Assembly: GCF_014641615.1 (NCBI RefSeq)
Contig: NZ_BMIB01000001.1
Location: 1,612,769-1,676,768 of the forward strand
Source: Filimonas zeae
Lineage (GTDB): Bacteria; Bacteroidota; Bacteroidia; Chitinophagales; Chitinophagaceae
Direction: 5' to 3'
Length of the DNA stretch: 64,000 nt
Shown: positions 43,373 to 51,290 of the stretch, one piece after another
How the letters are laid out: the number at the start of each line of letters is the position of its first letter
How positions within the stretch are numbered: the stretch's first letter is position 1
Program-made: the position numbers and the translations under genes
Notes under the pieces: model-generated
What the model was told of the DNA's origin: nothing
The model's input: the letters and a program-made list of their open reading frames with translations, nothing else
Database searches by the model: none

Positions 43373-45754
43373 ATGCTCAAAAACTATCTGAAAATTGCCT
43401 GGCGTAATCTGAGTAAACATAAGGCGTTTACACTGATTAATATTCTGGGCCTGGCAGTAGGTATGACTGCCTGCTTTCTCATTTTTCTGTATGTAAGCTT
43501 TGAGTTGAGTTACGATCAGTTTCATACAAAAGGCGATCGTGTTTACCGGTTATCGTGCGATATTAAAACTCCCTCTGAAACTATAAAGTCAGGTGTTTCT
43601 TCCTGGGCTTTCGGGCCTAACCTGAAAAACGAATTTCCGGAAATTGAAACTTATACCAGAGTGGCATACGATGGTATGCTGGTGAAGAAAGGCGATATTA
43701 AATATCAGGAAGAGGGTACCATGTTTGCGGATTCCACTTTCTTTAAAGTGTTTGATTATAAACTGGTAAAAGGCAATGCGGAAACGGCTTTAAAAGAACC
43801 GCTGAGTGTTGTGTTTACTGAAACTGCCGCCCGCAAATATTTTGGAAATGAAAACCCTATAGGCCAGACGGTACAGATGACTGGTGATTTGTTGCCTGCT
43901 AAGGTTACCGGTGTGGTAAAAGACTTTCCGGCTAACACACTGCTGAAAGCAGAGATGATTGTTTCTATGTCTACCTATCCGCAGGCATTTCACCGGCAGC
44001 TTGATGAACAGTGGGGCAACTTTGGCGCTATCACGTATCTGTTGCTGAAACCCGGTACAGACCAGGCCGCTTTGAACAGCAAGTTCCCTTCATTTTTAGA
44101 GCGGCGGGTGGGCGAGCAGATGCGTGTGGGAAAGATGTTTTTTATTTTTTCTCTGGAACCTATGAAAGATTTGTATCTGCACGCTACGCGGGATGGACTG
44201 GAACGCGGAAGCATGAACAATGTATATGTATTCTCTATCATAGCTGTTTTTATACTGTTGATTGCCTGTATCAATTTTGTAAACCTTACCACAGCGCGTG
44301 CAGCAGAAAGGGCTAAGGAAGTAGGCATACGTAAAGTAGCAGGGGCACAGCAGCAGCAACTGGCTTTACAGTTTTTAGGCGAATCGTTGTTGCTATGTCT
44401 GGCCGGGTGTGTACTGGCAATAGCATTGTCTTCCTTACTAATGCCGTTGTTTAATCAGCTGGCAGGCAAAACGGTAAGCCCGGGTATATGGCATAATGGA
44501 AAGGCGTTGTTATGTCTGGTGCTTACGTCATTGGTAATAGGGTTGCTGGCTGGTTTTTATCCGGCAGCAGTGTTGTCTAATTTTCAGCCGATTACTGTAC
44601 TCAAAGGGCGTTTTAGCACTGGTATGAAAGGTGTTGCCCTGCGGAAGGGGCTGGTACTGGCACAGTTTACCATTTCTATCTCTCTTATAATAGCCACTAT
44701 TATAGTATATCGTCAGATGCATTTTATGCGCAGCCACGATCTGGGTTTTAATCAGGATCAGGTGCTGGTAGTAGAAACCAGTGGCGATCCGGCGCAGGAA
44801 CTTTTTAAAAAAGAAATAGCCGGGTTGGCAGGGGTGCAGTCGGTAGCTGTATCATCCTCTGTGCCAGGAGGCGGTAATGCCGGGGCTTACTCTGAAATAC
44901 AGAATAAACAGGGCGATTTTCAGGTGGCTAATCTGGATGCTTATTTTGTAGATTTTGATTATATACCGCAGTTTAAAATGAAAATGGTAGCGGGCAGAGC
45001 TTTTTCCAAACAGTTTGTTACGGATACTACAGAAGCTATGGTTATTAATGAAGCCACTGCTAAGTTGCTGGGGTTTGCCCGTATGGAAGATGCCATTGGA
45101 AAACGTTTTAAACAATGGGGTAGAGAAGGCGCCATTATAGGTGTGGTAAAGAACTTTCATTTCCGGTCTTTGCAGGAAGATATCAAGCCGCTTACTATGA
45201 GAATTGAACCCGGAAACTTCAGCATGGTATCCGCAAAAATTGCAGCTGGCGATGCAACAGCCATGGTAAAGGCGCTGGAAAGCAAATGGAACCAGCTGGT
45301 GCCCAACCGCCCCTTCCGGTATTTTTTCCTGGATGACTATTTTGATAAGCAATACCGCGGTCAGCAGCGTTTTGGCAATCTGTTCCTCAACTTTGCTATA
45401 TTGGCTATTTTCATATCCTGCCTGGGGTTACTGGGCCTGGCTTCTTACAGTACCTTACAGCGTACGCGTGAAATTGGGGTGCGCAAAGTAATGGGTGCTT
45501 CTGTAACTAGTATCATAAATCTTTTATCGGTTGATTTTCTAAAACTGGTAGTGATAGCATTTGTTATTGCTGTGCCTGTATCCTGGTATTTAATGCACAA
45601 ATGGTTACAGGATTTCGCATATAAAGCGGCTATCTCGTGGTGGATTTTTGCGGCAGCGGGTGGTATTGCATTATTGACTACCTTAATTACCATCAGCTTT
45701 CAGGCAGTTAAAGCAGCCATAGCCAATCCGGTGAGGAGCCTGAGGGCGGAGTAG
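43373..45754 (+). CDS. Orphan FtsX/MacB-type ABC transporter permease (paralogue 2)
   Basis: 793 residues with the family start MLKNYLKIAWRNLSKHKAFT. Two FtsX cores are visible, each with the ERAKEVGIRK or TREIGVRK motif (TTARAAERAKEVGIRKVAGA; STLQRTREIGVRKVMGASVT). Each is flanked by a large periplasmic MacB_PCD domain (YRLSCDIKTPSETIKSGVSS...; VLVVETSGDPAQELFKKEIA...). It ends AIANPVRSLRAE, almost the same as paralogue 1 (AIANPVKSLRTE) and paralogue 3 (AIANPVKSLKAE). No ATPase gene is adjacent. A probable exporter or mechanotransmission permease; the substrate is unknown. Confidence 0.9.
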   Translation: MLKNYLKIAWRNLSKHKAFTLINILGLAVGMTACFLIFLYVSFELSYDQFHTKGDRVYRLSCDIKTPSETIKSGVSSWAFGPNLKNEFPEIETYTRVAYDGMLVKKGDIKYQEEGTMFADSTFFKVFDYKLVKGNAETALKEPLSVVFTETAARKYFGNENPIGQTVQMTGDLLPAKVTGVVKDFPANTLLKAEMIVSMSTYPQAFHRQLDEQWGNFGAITYLLLKPGTDQAALNSKFPSFLERRVGEQMRVGKMFFIFSLEPMKDLYLHATRDGLERGSMNNVYVFSIIAVFILLIACINFVNLTTARAAERAKEVGIRKVAGAQQQQLALQFLGESLLLCLAGCVLAIALSSLLMPLFNQLAGKTVSPGIWHNGKALLCLVLTSLVIGLLAGFYPAAVLSNFQPITVLKGRFSTGMKGVALRKGLVLAQFTISISLIIATIIVYRQMHFMRSHDLGFNQDQVLVVETSGDPAQELFKKEIAGLAGVQSVAVSSSVPGGGNAGAYSEIQNKQGDFQVANLDAYFVDFDYIPQFKMKMVAGRAFSKQFVTDTTEAMVINEATAKLLGFARMEDAIGKRFKQWGREGAIIGVVKNFHFRSLQEDIKPLTMRIEPGNFSMVSAKIAAGDATAMVKALESKWNQLVPNRPFRYFFLDDYFDKQYRGQQRFGNLFLNFAILAIFISCLGLLGLASYSTLQRTREIGVRKVMGASVTSIINLLSVDFLKLVVIAFVIAVPVSWYLMHKWLQDFAYKAAISWWIFAAAGGIALLTTLITISFQAVKAAIANPVRSLRAE

Positions 45755-45764
45755 GGGAGTTGTT

Positions 45765-45937
45765 AGTTGGAAGTTTGAAGTTGGGAGTTGATAGCTTGAG
45801 TTGATGGTTGATAGGTGAGGTGAGAGTCAGCTTTTTGCTGAAAAGGATAAATAAAAAGGGAAGCAGTTGTTTGCAAACTGCTTCCCTTTTTATTATAGTA
45901 AGCCAGGAATATAATTCCCAACTTCAAACTCCCAACT
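45765..45937. repeat. Near-perfect 21-bp inverted repeat around a terminator
   Basis: AGTTGGAAGTTTGAAGTTGGG (45765-45785) and its reverse complement with one mismatch (45917-45937) flank the terminator at 45853-45891. The interval also holds degenerate GTTGAT words. Similar AAGTTGAAGTT-type low-complexity words are common between Bacteroidota genes; the right arm overlaps the ahcY stop. Confidence 0.7.
45853..45891. terminator. Bidirectional terminator between permease 2 and ahcY
   Basis: A 15-bp stem AAAAAGGGAAGCAGT / ACTGCTTCCCTTTTT with a 9-nt loop, between two convergent stops. Confidence 0.9.
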
Positions 45938-47261
45938 AGTATCTGTAATGCTCAGCCTTAAACGGACCATACTGAGGTATACCCAGGTATTCAGCCTGTG
46001 CGGTAGTAAGCTCGTCCAGTACCACGCCAATTTTTGCCAGGTGTAAACGGGCTACTTTCTCGTCCAGGTGTTTAGGTAACACATACACTTTGTTCTCGTA
46101 GTTTTTGTGGTTAGTCCACAGTTCTATCTGAGCCAGTGTCTGGTTGGTGAAAGAGTTACTCATTACAAAAGATGGGTGACCGGTAGCGCAACCCAGGTTA
46201 ACCAGGCGGCCTTCAGCCAGGATGATGATGTCTTTACCATCTACATTGTAAATATCCACCTGTGGCTTAATAGTATCTTTGGTATTACCATAGTTTTTGT
46301 TCAGCCATGCCATATCAATTTCGATATCAAAGTGGCCGATGTTACAAACGATAGCTTTATCCTTCATCAGTTTAAAGTGCTCGCCGGTAATAATGTCGCG
46401 GCAACCGGTAGTAGTAACTACAATATCGGCTTCTTTAACAGCATCCACCATTTTCTTCACTTCAAAACCGTCCATAGCTGCCTGTAAAGCACAGATGGGA
46501 TCAATTTCAGTAACAATTACGCGGCAACCTGCACCTTGTAAAGAAGCGGCAGAACCTTTACCCACATCACCGTAACCGGCAACAGCTGCTACTTTACCAG
46601 CCATCATTACGTCGGTAGCGCGGCGGATAGAATCCACCAGCGATTCTTTACAACCGTATTTATTATCAAATTTGCTCTTGGTAACAGAGTCGTTTACGTT
46701 AATGGCAGGAATAGGTAAAGTACCTTTTGCCATTCTTTCGTATAAGCGGTGTACACCGGTAGTGGTTTCTTCGCTTAAGCCTTTAATATTCTGAATCAGC
46801 TCAGGATATTTGTCGAAAACGATGTTGGTTAAGTCGCCACCATCATCCAGAATCATGTTCAATGGCTTGTCTGTACCGCCAAAGAACAGGGTTTGTTCAA
46901 TACACCAATCTGCTTCTTCCTGTGTTTGTCCTTTCCAGGCAAAAACACCAATACCTGCAGCAGCAATAGCAGCAGCAGCATGATCCTGTGTAGAGAAGAT
47001 ATTACAAGAGCTCCAGCGTACTTCAGCACCCAGGGCAATCAGGGTTTCAATCAGTACAGCGGTTTGAATAGTCATGTGTAAACAGCCGGCAACACGGGCA
47101 CCTTTCAGAGGTTGGGAAGCGCCATATTCTGCACGCAGGGACATAAGGCCCGGCATTTCAGCCTCAGCCAGCCTGATCTCTTTACGACCCCATTCAGCCA
47201 GGCTGATGTCGGCCACCTTATAGGGAAGGCTCAGGTCAATCTTTTGTACGCTTGTAGACAT
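45936..47261 (-). CDS. ahcY: Adenosylhomocysteinase
   Basis: 441 residues from the ATG at 47261 ([20 protein letters not shown]); an earlier ATG at 47363 would add 34 residues of unrelated sequence. AhcY hydrolyses S-adenosylhomocysteine to adenosine and homocysteine, keeping methylation going. Seen motifs are [60 protein letters not shown], the NAD-binding loop [17 protein letters not shown], and the end [15 protein letters not shown]. It is divergent from the Lrp-type regulator across 113 bp, which could make the regulator a candidate controller. Confidence 0.97.
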   Translation of the reverse strand: MSTSVQKIDLSLPYKVADISLAEWGRKEIRLAEAEMPGLMSLRAEYGASQPLKGARVAGCLHMTIQTAVLIETLIALGAEVRWSSCNIFSTQDHAAAAIAAAGIGVFAWKGQTQEEADWCIEQTLFFGGTDKPLNMILDDGGDLTNIVFDKYPELIQNIKGLSEETTTGVHRLYERMAKGTLPIPAINVNDSVTKSKFDNKYGCKESLVDSIRRATDVMMAGKVAAVAGYGDVGKGSAASLQGAGCRVIVTEIDPICALQAAMDGFEVKKMVDAVKEADIVVTTTGCRDIITGEHFKLMKDKAIVCNIGHFDIEIDMAWLNKNYGNTKDTIKPQVDIYNVDGKDIIILAEGRLVNLGCATGHPSFVMSNSFTNQTLAQIELWTNHKNYENKVYVLPKHLDEKVARLHLAKIGVVLDELTTAQAEYLGIPQYGPFKAEHYRY

Positions 47262-47279
47262 AATTATGTATTTATGCCG

Positions 47280-47287
47280 CAAATGTA
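47280..47287 (-). promoter_or_regulatory. -7 promoter element of ahcY
   Basis: On the minus strand, TACATTTG matches TAnnTTTG and ends 18 bp before the ahcY ATG. Upstream is T-rich (TTATTTTATC), with no clean TTTG -33. Confidence 0.5.
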
Positions 47288-47374
47288 CACAAGCAGGATA
47301 AAATAAGGAACATAACTGCAAAAACAGGAGAAAAGAATAAAAAAGCGTTGCTTTGCAGAACAAATTCAGGATAA

Positions 47375-47878
47375 ATGGCGGCTAAAGAAGTTGAAAAAGA
47401 ACAAAATGCTATGCCCTTTCCGGCACTGGATGCCAAAGACATGGCTATTCTGAAATTACTGCAGCAGAATGCACGCATTACCGTGCGGGAAATAGCCGAA
47501 CAGGTACACCTGAGCACCACCCCGGTACACGAACGCATCCGCCGTATGGAAGAAACGGGGGTAATTAAGCAATATGCCACCCTGGTAGACCATGCCAAGG
47601 TTAAAAAAGGCCTTATGGTTATCTGTTATGTATCGCTGAAGCAGCATAACCGCCGCGCCGGGGCCCGGTTTATTAAAGACATTCAGGAGATGCAGGAGGT
47701 AATAGAATGTTATAATATTTCGGGCGAGTTTGATTTTATGCTGAAGGTGGTAGCCGAAAATATGGATGCCTATTACGATTTTCATGTAAACAAACTGAGC
47801 CAGGTAGATAATATGGGCCATTTGCAAAGCGTGTTTGTTATGGGCATTATTAAACAAACGCACCAGCTGGTACATTAG
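47375..47878 (+). CDS. Lrp/AsnC-family transcriptional regulator
   Basis: 167 residues. An N-terminal winged helix-turn-helix ([40 protein letters not shown]) binds DNA, and a C-terminal RAM ligand-binding domain carries the family pattern ([35 protein letters not shown]). Lrp-type regulators usually sense amino acids. It is divergent from ahcY, so homocysteine/methionine metabolism is a reasonable but unproven target. The start at 47375 gives a 15-residue leader before the winged helix. Confidence 0.9.
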   Translation: MAAKEVEKEQNAMPFPALDAKDMAILKLLQQNARITVREIAEQVHLSTTPVHERIRRMEETGVIKQYATLVDHAKVKKGLMVICYVSLKQHNRRAGARFIKDIQEMQEVIECYNISGEFDFMLKVVAENMDAYYDFHVNKLSQVDNMGHLQSVFVMGIIKQTHQLVH

Positions 47879-47906
47879 TGAATATGGCCGTAATACGTGT
47901 TATCAG

Positions 47907-47914
47907 TACATTTG
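47907..47914 (+). promoter_or_regulatory. -7 promoter element of the histidine kinase gene
   Basis: TACATTTG matches TAnnTTTG and ends 7 bp before the kinase ATG at 47922. This spacing implies a leaderless or very short-leader transcript if the start is right. Confidence 0.45.
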
Positions 47915-47921
47915 CAAAGCC

Positions 47922-49295
47922 ATGACCAACCTGCGTGCAATTTTTCATTCTATAGGAGCCCTCACCGCAAAATTCCTGCACATAGGCGTTCGTCCGGAAA
48001 TGTCTTTTTTTGAAAAGCAGAAGATTCATTTACTGAATATTATGATTCTTCCTTCGGTGCTGCCCATTACTTTTTTTGCACTGCTGAATCTGGCGGAACG
48101 GCCGGGTTTGTCCATCCTCAACATGGCCAATGTAATCTGTTATCTGGCGGTAATTATTCTTAACCTTAAAGGGCGTTATCTGCAATGGCGGTTAATTTTT
48201 ATAGCAACCAGTGCGGTTATCTTTTTTCTGGAGGCATTGTTTTTTCACAACGGAATGGAGTTTGCCCTGCTGCTCACCGTTATCTGTAGCCTGGTACTGG
48301 TAGATAAGGGATGGCAGTACCTGTTAATTCTATTGGGCGTAACGGCTGCTTTTTGTTACCTGCAATACCGGGAAAATATGCAGGTACACAAGGATAAAGC
48401 AATGGTATTAAGAGTGGTAAGTACTATTGCCAACTGTCTGTTGCTGTTAACCGCAGGCCTGTATTATTTCAGGGGCATTTATCTCAAATACCACAAGCAG
48501 GTAGAAGCACATAAAAAGCTGCTGGAACAGCAGCAGGTGCTATTACTGGTTCAGAAGCAGGAGTTGGAACAGAATAATAAAGATCTGAAACTACTGAGCG
48601 AATCGCGCCAGAAAATCCTTTTTACCCTTGCGCACGATCTGCGTAATCCGCTCAGCGGCATTGAAGCACTTACCAATACCATGCTGGAGGGCGGGGTAGC
48701 GGATGAGCAGGAGCGTAACGATCTGCTATCCGTAATAGCCTCCACCGCCAACCGGTCGTTAAAACAAATGCAGGAGTTACTGAATGCACACCAGTATGCT
48801 GAGCCGAAACGGGTAGCCGAAAAGGCAGCGGTAGATGTGGGTGAACTGTTACAACTGGTGGTAGTACCACTACAGCACAAAGCAGCAGAAAAAGCCATTA
48901 CTATCCGTTATCAATTGCCCCAGGCTGGTACCGGTGTGTACGCCAACAAGTGGCAGCTGATACGGGTAATGGAAAACCTGCTGTCAAATGCCATCAAGTT
49001 CAGCTTTCCCGGAGGTATGGTGGTGGTAGGAGCAGAACAGACACCAGGTTGGATTACTTTATCGGTAACGGACAAGGGCATCGGTATTCCTGCTGAAAAG
49101 CAGCCTTATATATTCGACAACGTGCACCGTGTGCAACAAACCGGCACTGGTGGTGAGCAGTCATTTGGTCTGGGCCTGGCTATCTGCAGGCAAATAGTAG
49201 AGGCACATGGCGGTTCTATTGCTTTCCGGTCGCTGGCAGAAGAAGGTACCGTATTCTGGGTAAAGTTGCCCGATGCTGCCAATGTTGCTGATTGA
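47922..49295 (+). CDS. Membrane sensor histidine kinase
   Basis: 457 residues from the ATG at 47922 (MTNLRAIFHSIG...); the frame is open to 47835 inside the Lrp gene, so the later ATG is used. It has about six N-terminal transmembrane helices (residues ~40-210) without an extra sensor domain, then a short coiled coil (VEAHKKLLEQQQVLLLVQKQ). The HisKA His lies in FTLAHDLRNPLSGIEALTN. The HATPase domain shows the N box NLLSNAIKFSFPGG, G1 DKGIGIPAEK, and G2 GLGLAICRQIVEAHGG. No response regulator gene is adjacent, so it is an orphan kinase here. It belongs to the 5TM/6TM-type kinase group common in Chitinophagaceae. Confidence 0.9.
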   Translation: MTNLRAIFHSIGALTAKFLHIGVRPEMSFFEKQKIHLLNIMILPSVLPITFFALLNLAERPGLSILNMANVICYLAVIILNLKGRYLQWRLIFIATSAVIFFLEALFFHNGMEFALLLTVICSLVLVDKGWQYLLILLGVTAAFCYLQYRENMQVHKDKAMVLRVVSTIANCLLLLTAGLYYFRGIYLKYHKQVEAHKKLLEQQQVLLLVQKQELEQNNKDLKLLSESRQKILFTLAHDLRNPLSGIEALTNTMLEGGVADEQERNDLLSVIASTANRSLKQMQELLNAHQYAEPKRVAEKAAVDVGELLQLVVVPLQHKAAEKAITIRYQLPQAGTGVYANKWQLIRVMENLLSNAIKFSFPGGMVVVGAEQTPGWITLSVTDKGIGIPAEKQPYIFDNVHRVQQTGTGGEQSFGLGLAICRQIVEAHGGSIAFRSLAEEGTVFWVKLPDAANVAD

Positions 49296-49376
49296 GTATA
49301 GTGGATTGCTAAAATAATATCATACAGATTGGCTAATCCATAGTAGATTGGCTTTTTGTTAGTGTAACCAATATAT

Positions 49377-50786
49377 ATGAAAAGGATTTTGCTTTGCCTT
49401 ATGGCCGGAATGCTGGCCAATACCTTGTATGCGGAGGTTCGCCTTCCCGCCCTTATATCCAGTAACATGGTACTGCAACAACAGAGTAATGCACATTTAT
49501 GGGGGTGGGCAAACCCTACCGATAAAGTGTATGTTACCACCTCCTGGAATAACCGGAAAGACTCTGCCATAGCCAGCCGGGATGCCAAATGGTCTATAGC
49601 CATACCTACACCTGTGGCTGGTGGCCCTTATACCATTACCATTCAGGCGGGCAATACCATAGAACTGCAAAACATTATGATTGGCGAGGTATGGGTTTGC
49701 TCCGGCCAGTCGAATATGGAAATGAGTGCTTCCTGGGGGCCAGACGCCCTGCCGGAGATCAATGCTGAATTACCCACTGCCGCCAATAGCAAAATCCGCT
49801 TTTTTCAGTCGCCCCGTGCCACGGCAGCTTATCCGCAGGATAACATTACCGGCAGCTGGAAAGAGTGTGATGAGGCCACGTTGAAAAACTTCAGTGCTAC
49901 CGGCTATTTCTTTGGTAAAATGTTGCACCAGAAACTGAATGTTCCGGTGGGGCTTATTAACGTAAGCTGGGGAGGCACCTCTGCCGATGTGTGGACGCCT
50001 GCTGAACTGGTACAGAACAATCCCGATCTGGATGCTGCCAATAAAAGACTGCAGCAGCACCCGTGGTGGCCCGTAACACCAGGTGCCTGTTATAATGCCA
50101 TGATTGCCCCGTTACTGCAAATGGATATTGCCGGTGTAATCTGGTACCAGGGCGAAGGGAATGTTGATGCCAGGGGCGATTACCACCAATTGTTTGCTAC
50201 TATGATTAACAGCTGGCGCAGGGCATGGAATAAACAGTTTCCTTTTTATTATGTACAAATAGCGCCTTTTAATTACGGCGGTAAAGAAGCCGCAGCATTA
50301 TTGCGCGAGCAGCAGGCAGCAACCTTATCGCTGCCGGGTGTAGGCATGGTGGTTACTACCGATCTGGTAGATACGGTTACCGATATACACCCCAAACAAA
50401 AACGCGCGGTAGGCAACCGGTTGGCCGCACTGGCTTTAACAGAAGTGTATCACCAGCAGGCAGGCAACTGTTACAGCCCCGTTTTCAGCAAAGCAGCCGT
50501 GGTAAAAGATAAACTGATGGTGTATTTTTCACATGCTGAAAATGGACTTGTAATTAAAGGGGGCGCGGCGAAAGAATGTTATATAGCGGGGGCCGACCGG
50601 CGTTTTGTGCGGGCTACCGTAAAGGCAGAAGACGATCATCTTATTGTTTCTGCACCGGGCGTACCGCATCCGGTAGCTTTCCGGTTCGGATTCAGCAATG
50701 CAGCGGTGGGTAATATATTTAATGCAGAAGGCTTACCTGTAGTACCTTTCCGTACCGATAACTGGAACAATGCCATTACGGAATAA
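49377..50786 (+). CDS. Sialate O-acetylesterase-family protein
   Basis: 469 residues with a signal peptide (MKRILLCLMAGMLANTLYAE). The SGNH-type fold shows GEVWVCSGQSNMEMSASWG (Ser in GQSNM), GLINVSWGGTSADVWTPAEL (Asn/Gly block), VIWYQGEGNVDARGDYHQL, and the Asp-x-x-His in TDIHPKQKRAVGNRLA. These are the SGNH nucleophile, oxyanion and catalytic pair. The family removes acetyl groups from sialic acids or plant cell wall xylans; the true substrate is uncertain. It is periplasmic or surface-exposed. No sialidase or SusCD gene is directly adjacent. The SelW-like gene starts 15 bp downstream. Confidence 0.9.
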   Translation: MKRILLCLMAGMLANTLYAEVRLPALISSNMVLQQQSNAHLWGWANPTDKVYVTTSWNNRKDSAIASRDAKWSIAIPTPVAGGPYTITIQAGNTIELQNIMIGEVWVCSGQSNMEMSASWGPDALPEINAELPTAANSKIRFFQSPRATAAYPQDNITGSWKECDEATLKNFSATGYFFGKMLHQKLNVPVGLINVSWGGTSADVWTPAELVQNNPDLDAANKRLQQHPWWPVTPGACYNAMIAPLLQMDIAGVIWYQGEGNVDARGDYHQLFATMINSWRRAWNKQFPFYYVQIAPFNYGGKEAAALLREQQAATLSLPGVGMVVTTDLVDTVTDIHPKQKRAVGNRLAALALTEVYHQQAGNCYSPVFSKAAVVKDKLMVYFSHAENGLVIKGGAAKECYIAGADRRFVRATVKAEDDHLIVSAPGVPHPVAFRFGFSNAAVGNIFNAEGLPVVPFRTDNWNNAITE

Positions 50787-50801
50787 CACAATCTGTTTAG
50801 T

Positions 50802-51089
50802 ATGTCCAAACCTGTAGTTACTATAGAATATTGCCCTAAATGCGGCTGGCTGTTGCGGGCCGCTTATTTAGCCCAGGAGTTGTTAACCACCTTTCAGGAA
50901 GAACTGGGTGGGGTGCTGATAAAGCCTGCTGAAATCAACGGACGGTTTTCTATTACGGTGGATGATCAGCTGGTATTCGATCGCAAACAGCAAGGGCGTT
51001 TTCCGGAAACCAAAGAGTTAAAGCAGCTGGTACGCGATGTTGCCTGCCCCGATAAACCACTGGGGCATTCGGACAAACCCGGTGCATAG
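50802..51089 (+). CDS. SelW/SelT/SelH-like Rdx family protein (Cys form)
   Basis: 95 residues. The N-terminal motif IEYCPKCGW has the CxxC redox pair of the SelW thioredoxin-like fold (with Cys in place of Sec). RAAYLAQELLTTFQEELGGV, then LVFDRKQQGRFPETKELKQL match the Rdx family. A C-terminal tail with CPDKPLGHSDKPGA follows. The family is a small redox protein of uncertain partner. It is probably co-transcribed with the esterase gene (15 bp gap). Confidence 0.9.
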   Translation: MSKPVVTIEYCPKCGWLLRAAYLAQELLTTFQEELGGVLIKPAEINGRFSITVDDQLVFDRKQQGRFPETKELKQLVRDVACPDKPLGHSDKPGA

Positions 51090-51164
51090 TATTGTTTTAA
51101 GAGGCTAATGCCTGTTGCCGCCGTTCCGGCTAAGGCAGGCATCAGGTCAATACCGTACAAAAAC

Positions 51165-51238
51165 TGTCCGTTTTCGTACACCTGCGTATTGCTGCCACCT
51201 TCATAACGCTTACTAATAAACAGTTGCTACCCTGGCAT
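51165..51238 (+). promoter_or_regulatory. Permease promoter module, copy C
   Basis: The dyad TGTCCGTTTTCGTACA (51165-51180, one base shorter than A and B, more symmetric: TGTcCG/CGtACA) is followed 52 bp later by TGGCAT (51233-51238). The 74-bp outer span is identical to copies A and B. The box ends about 50 bp before the permease start at 51291. Confidence 0.6.
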
Positions 51239-51290
51239 ATCTGTTGGGGCAAGTATTACTGTTGTAGTAATCATCTTTACAATAAGCGTT

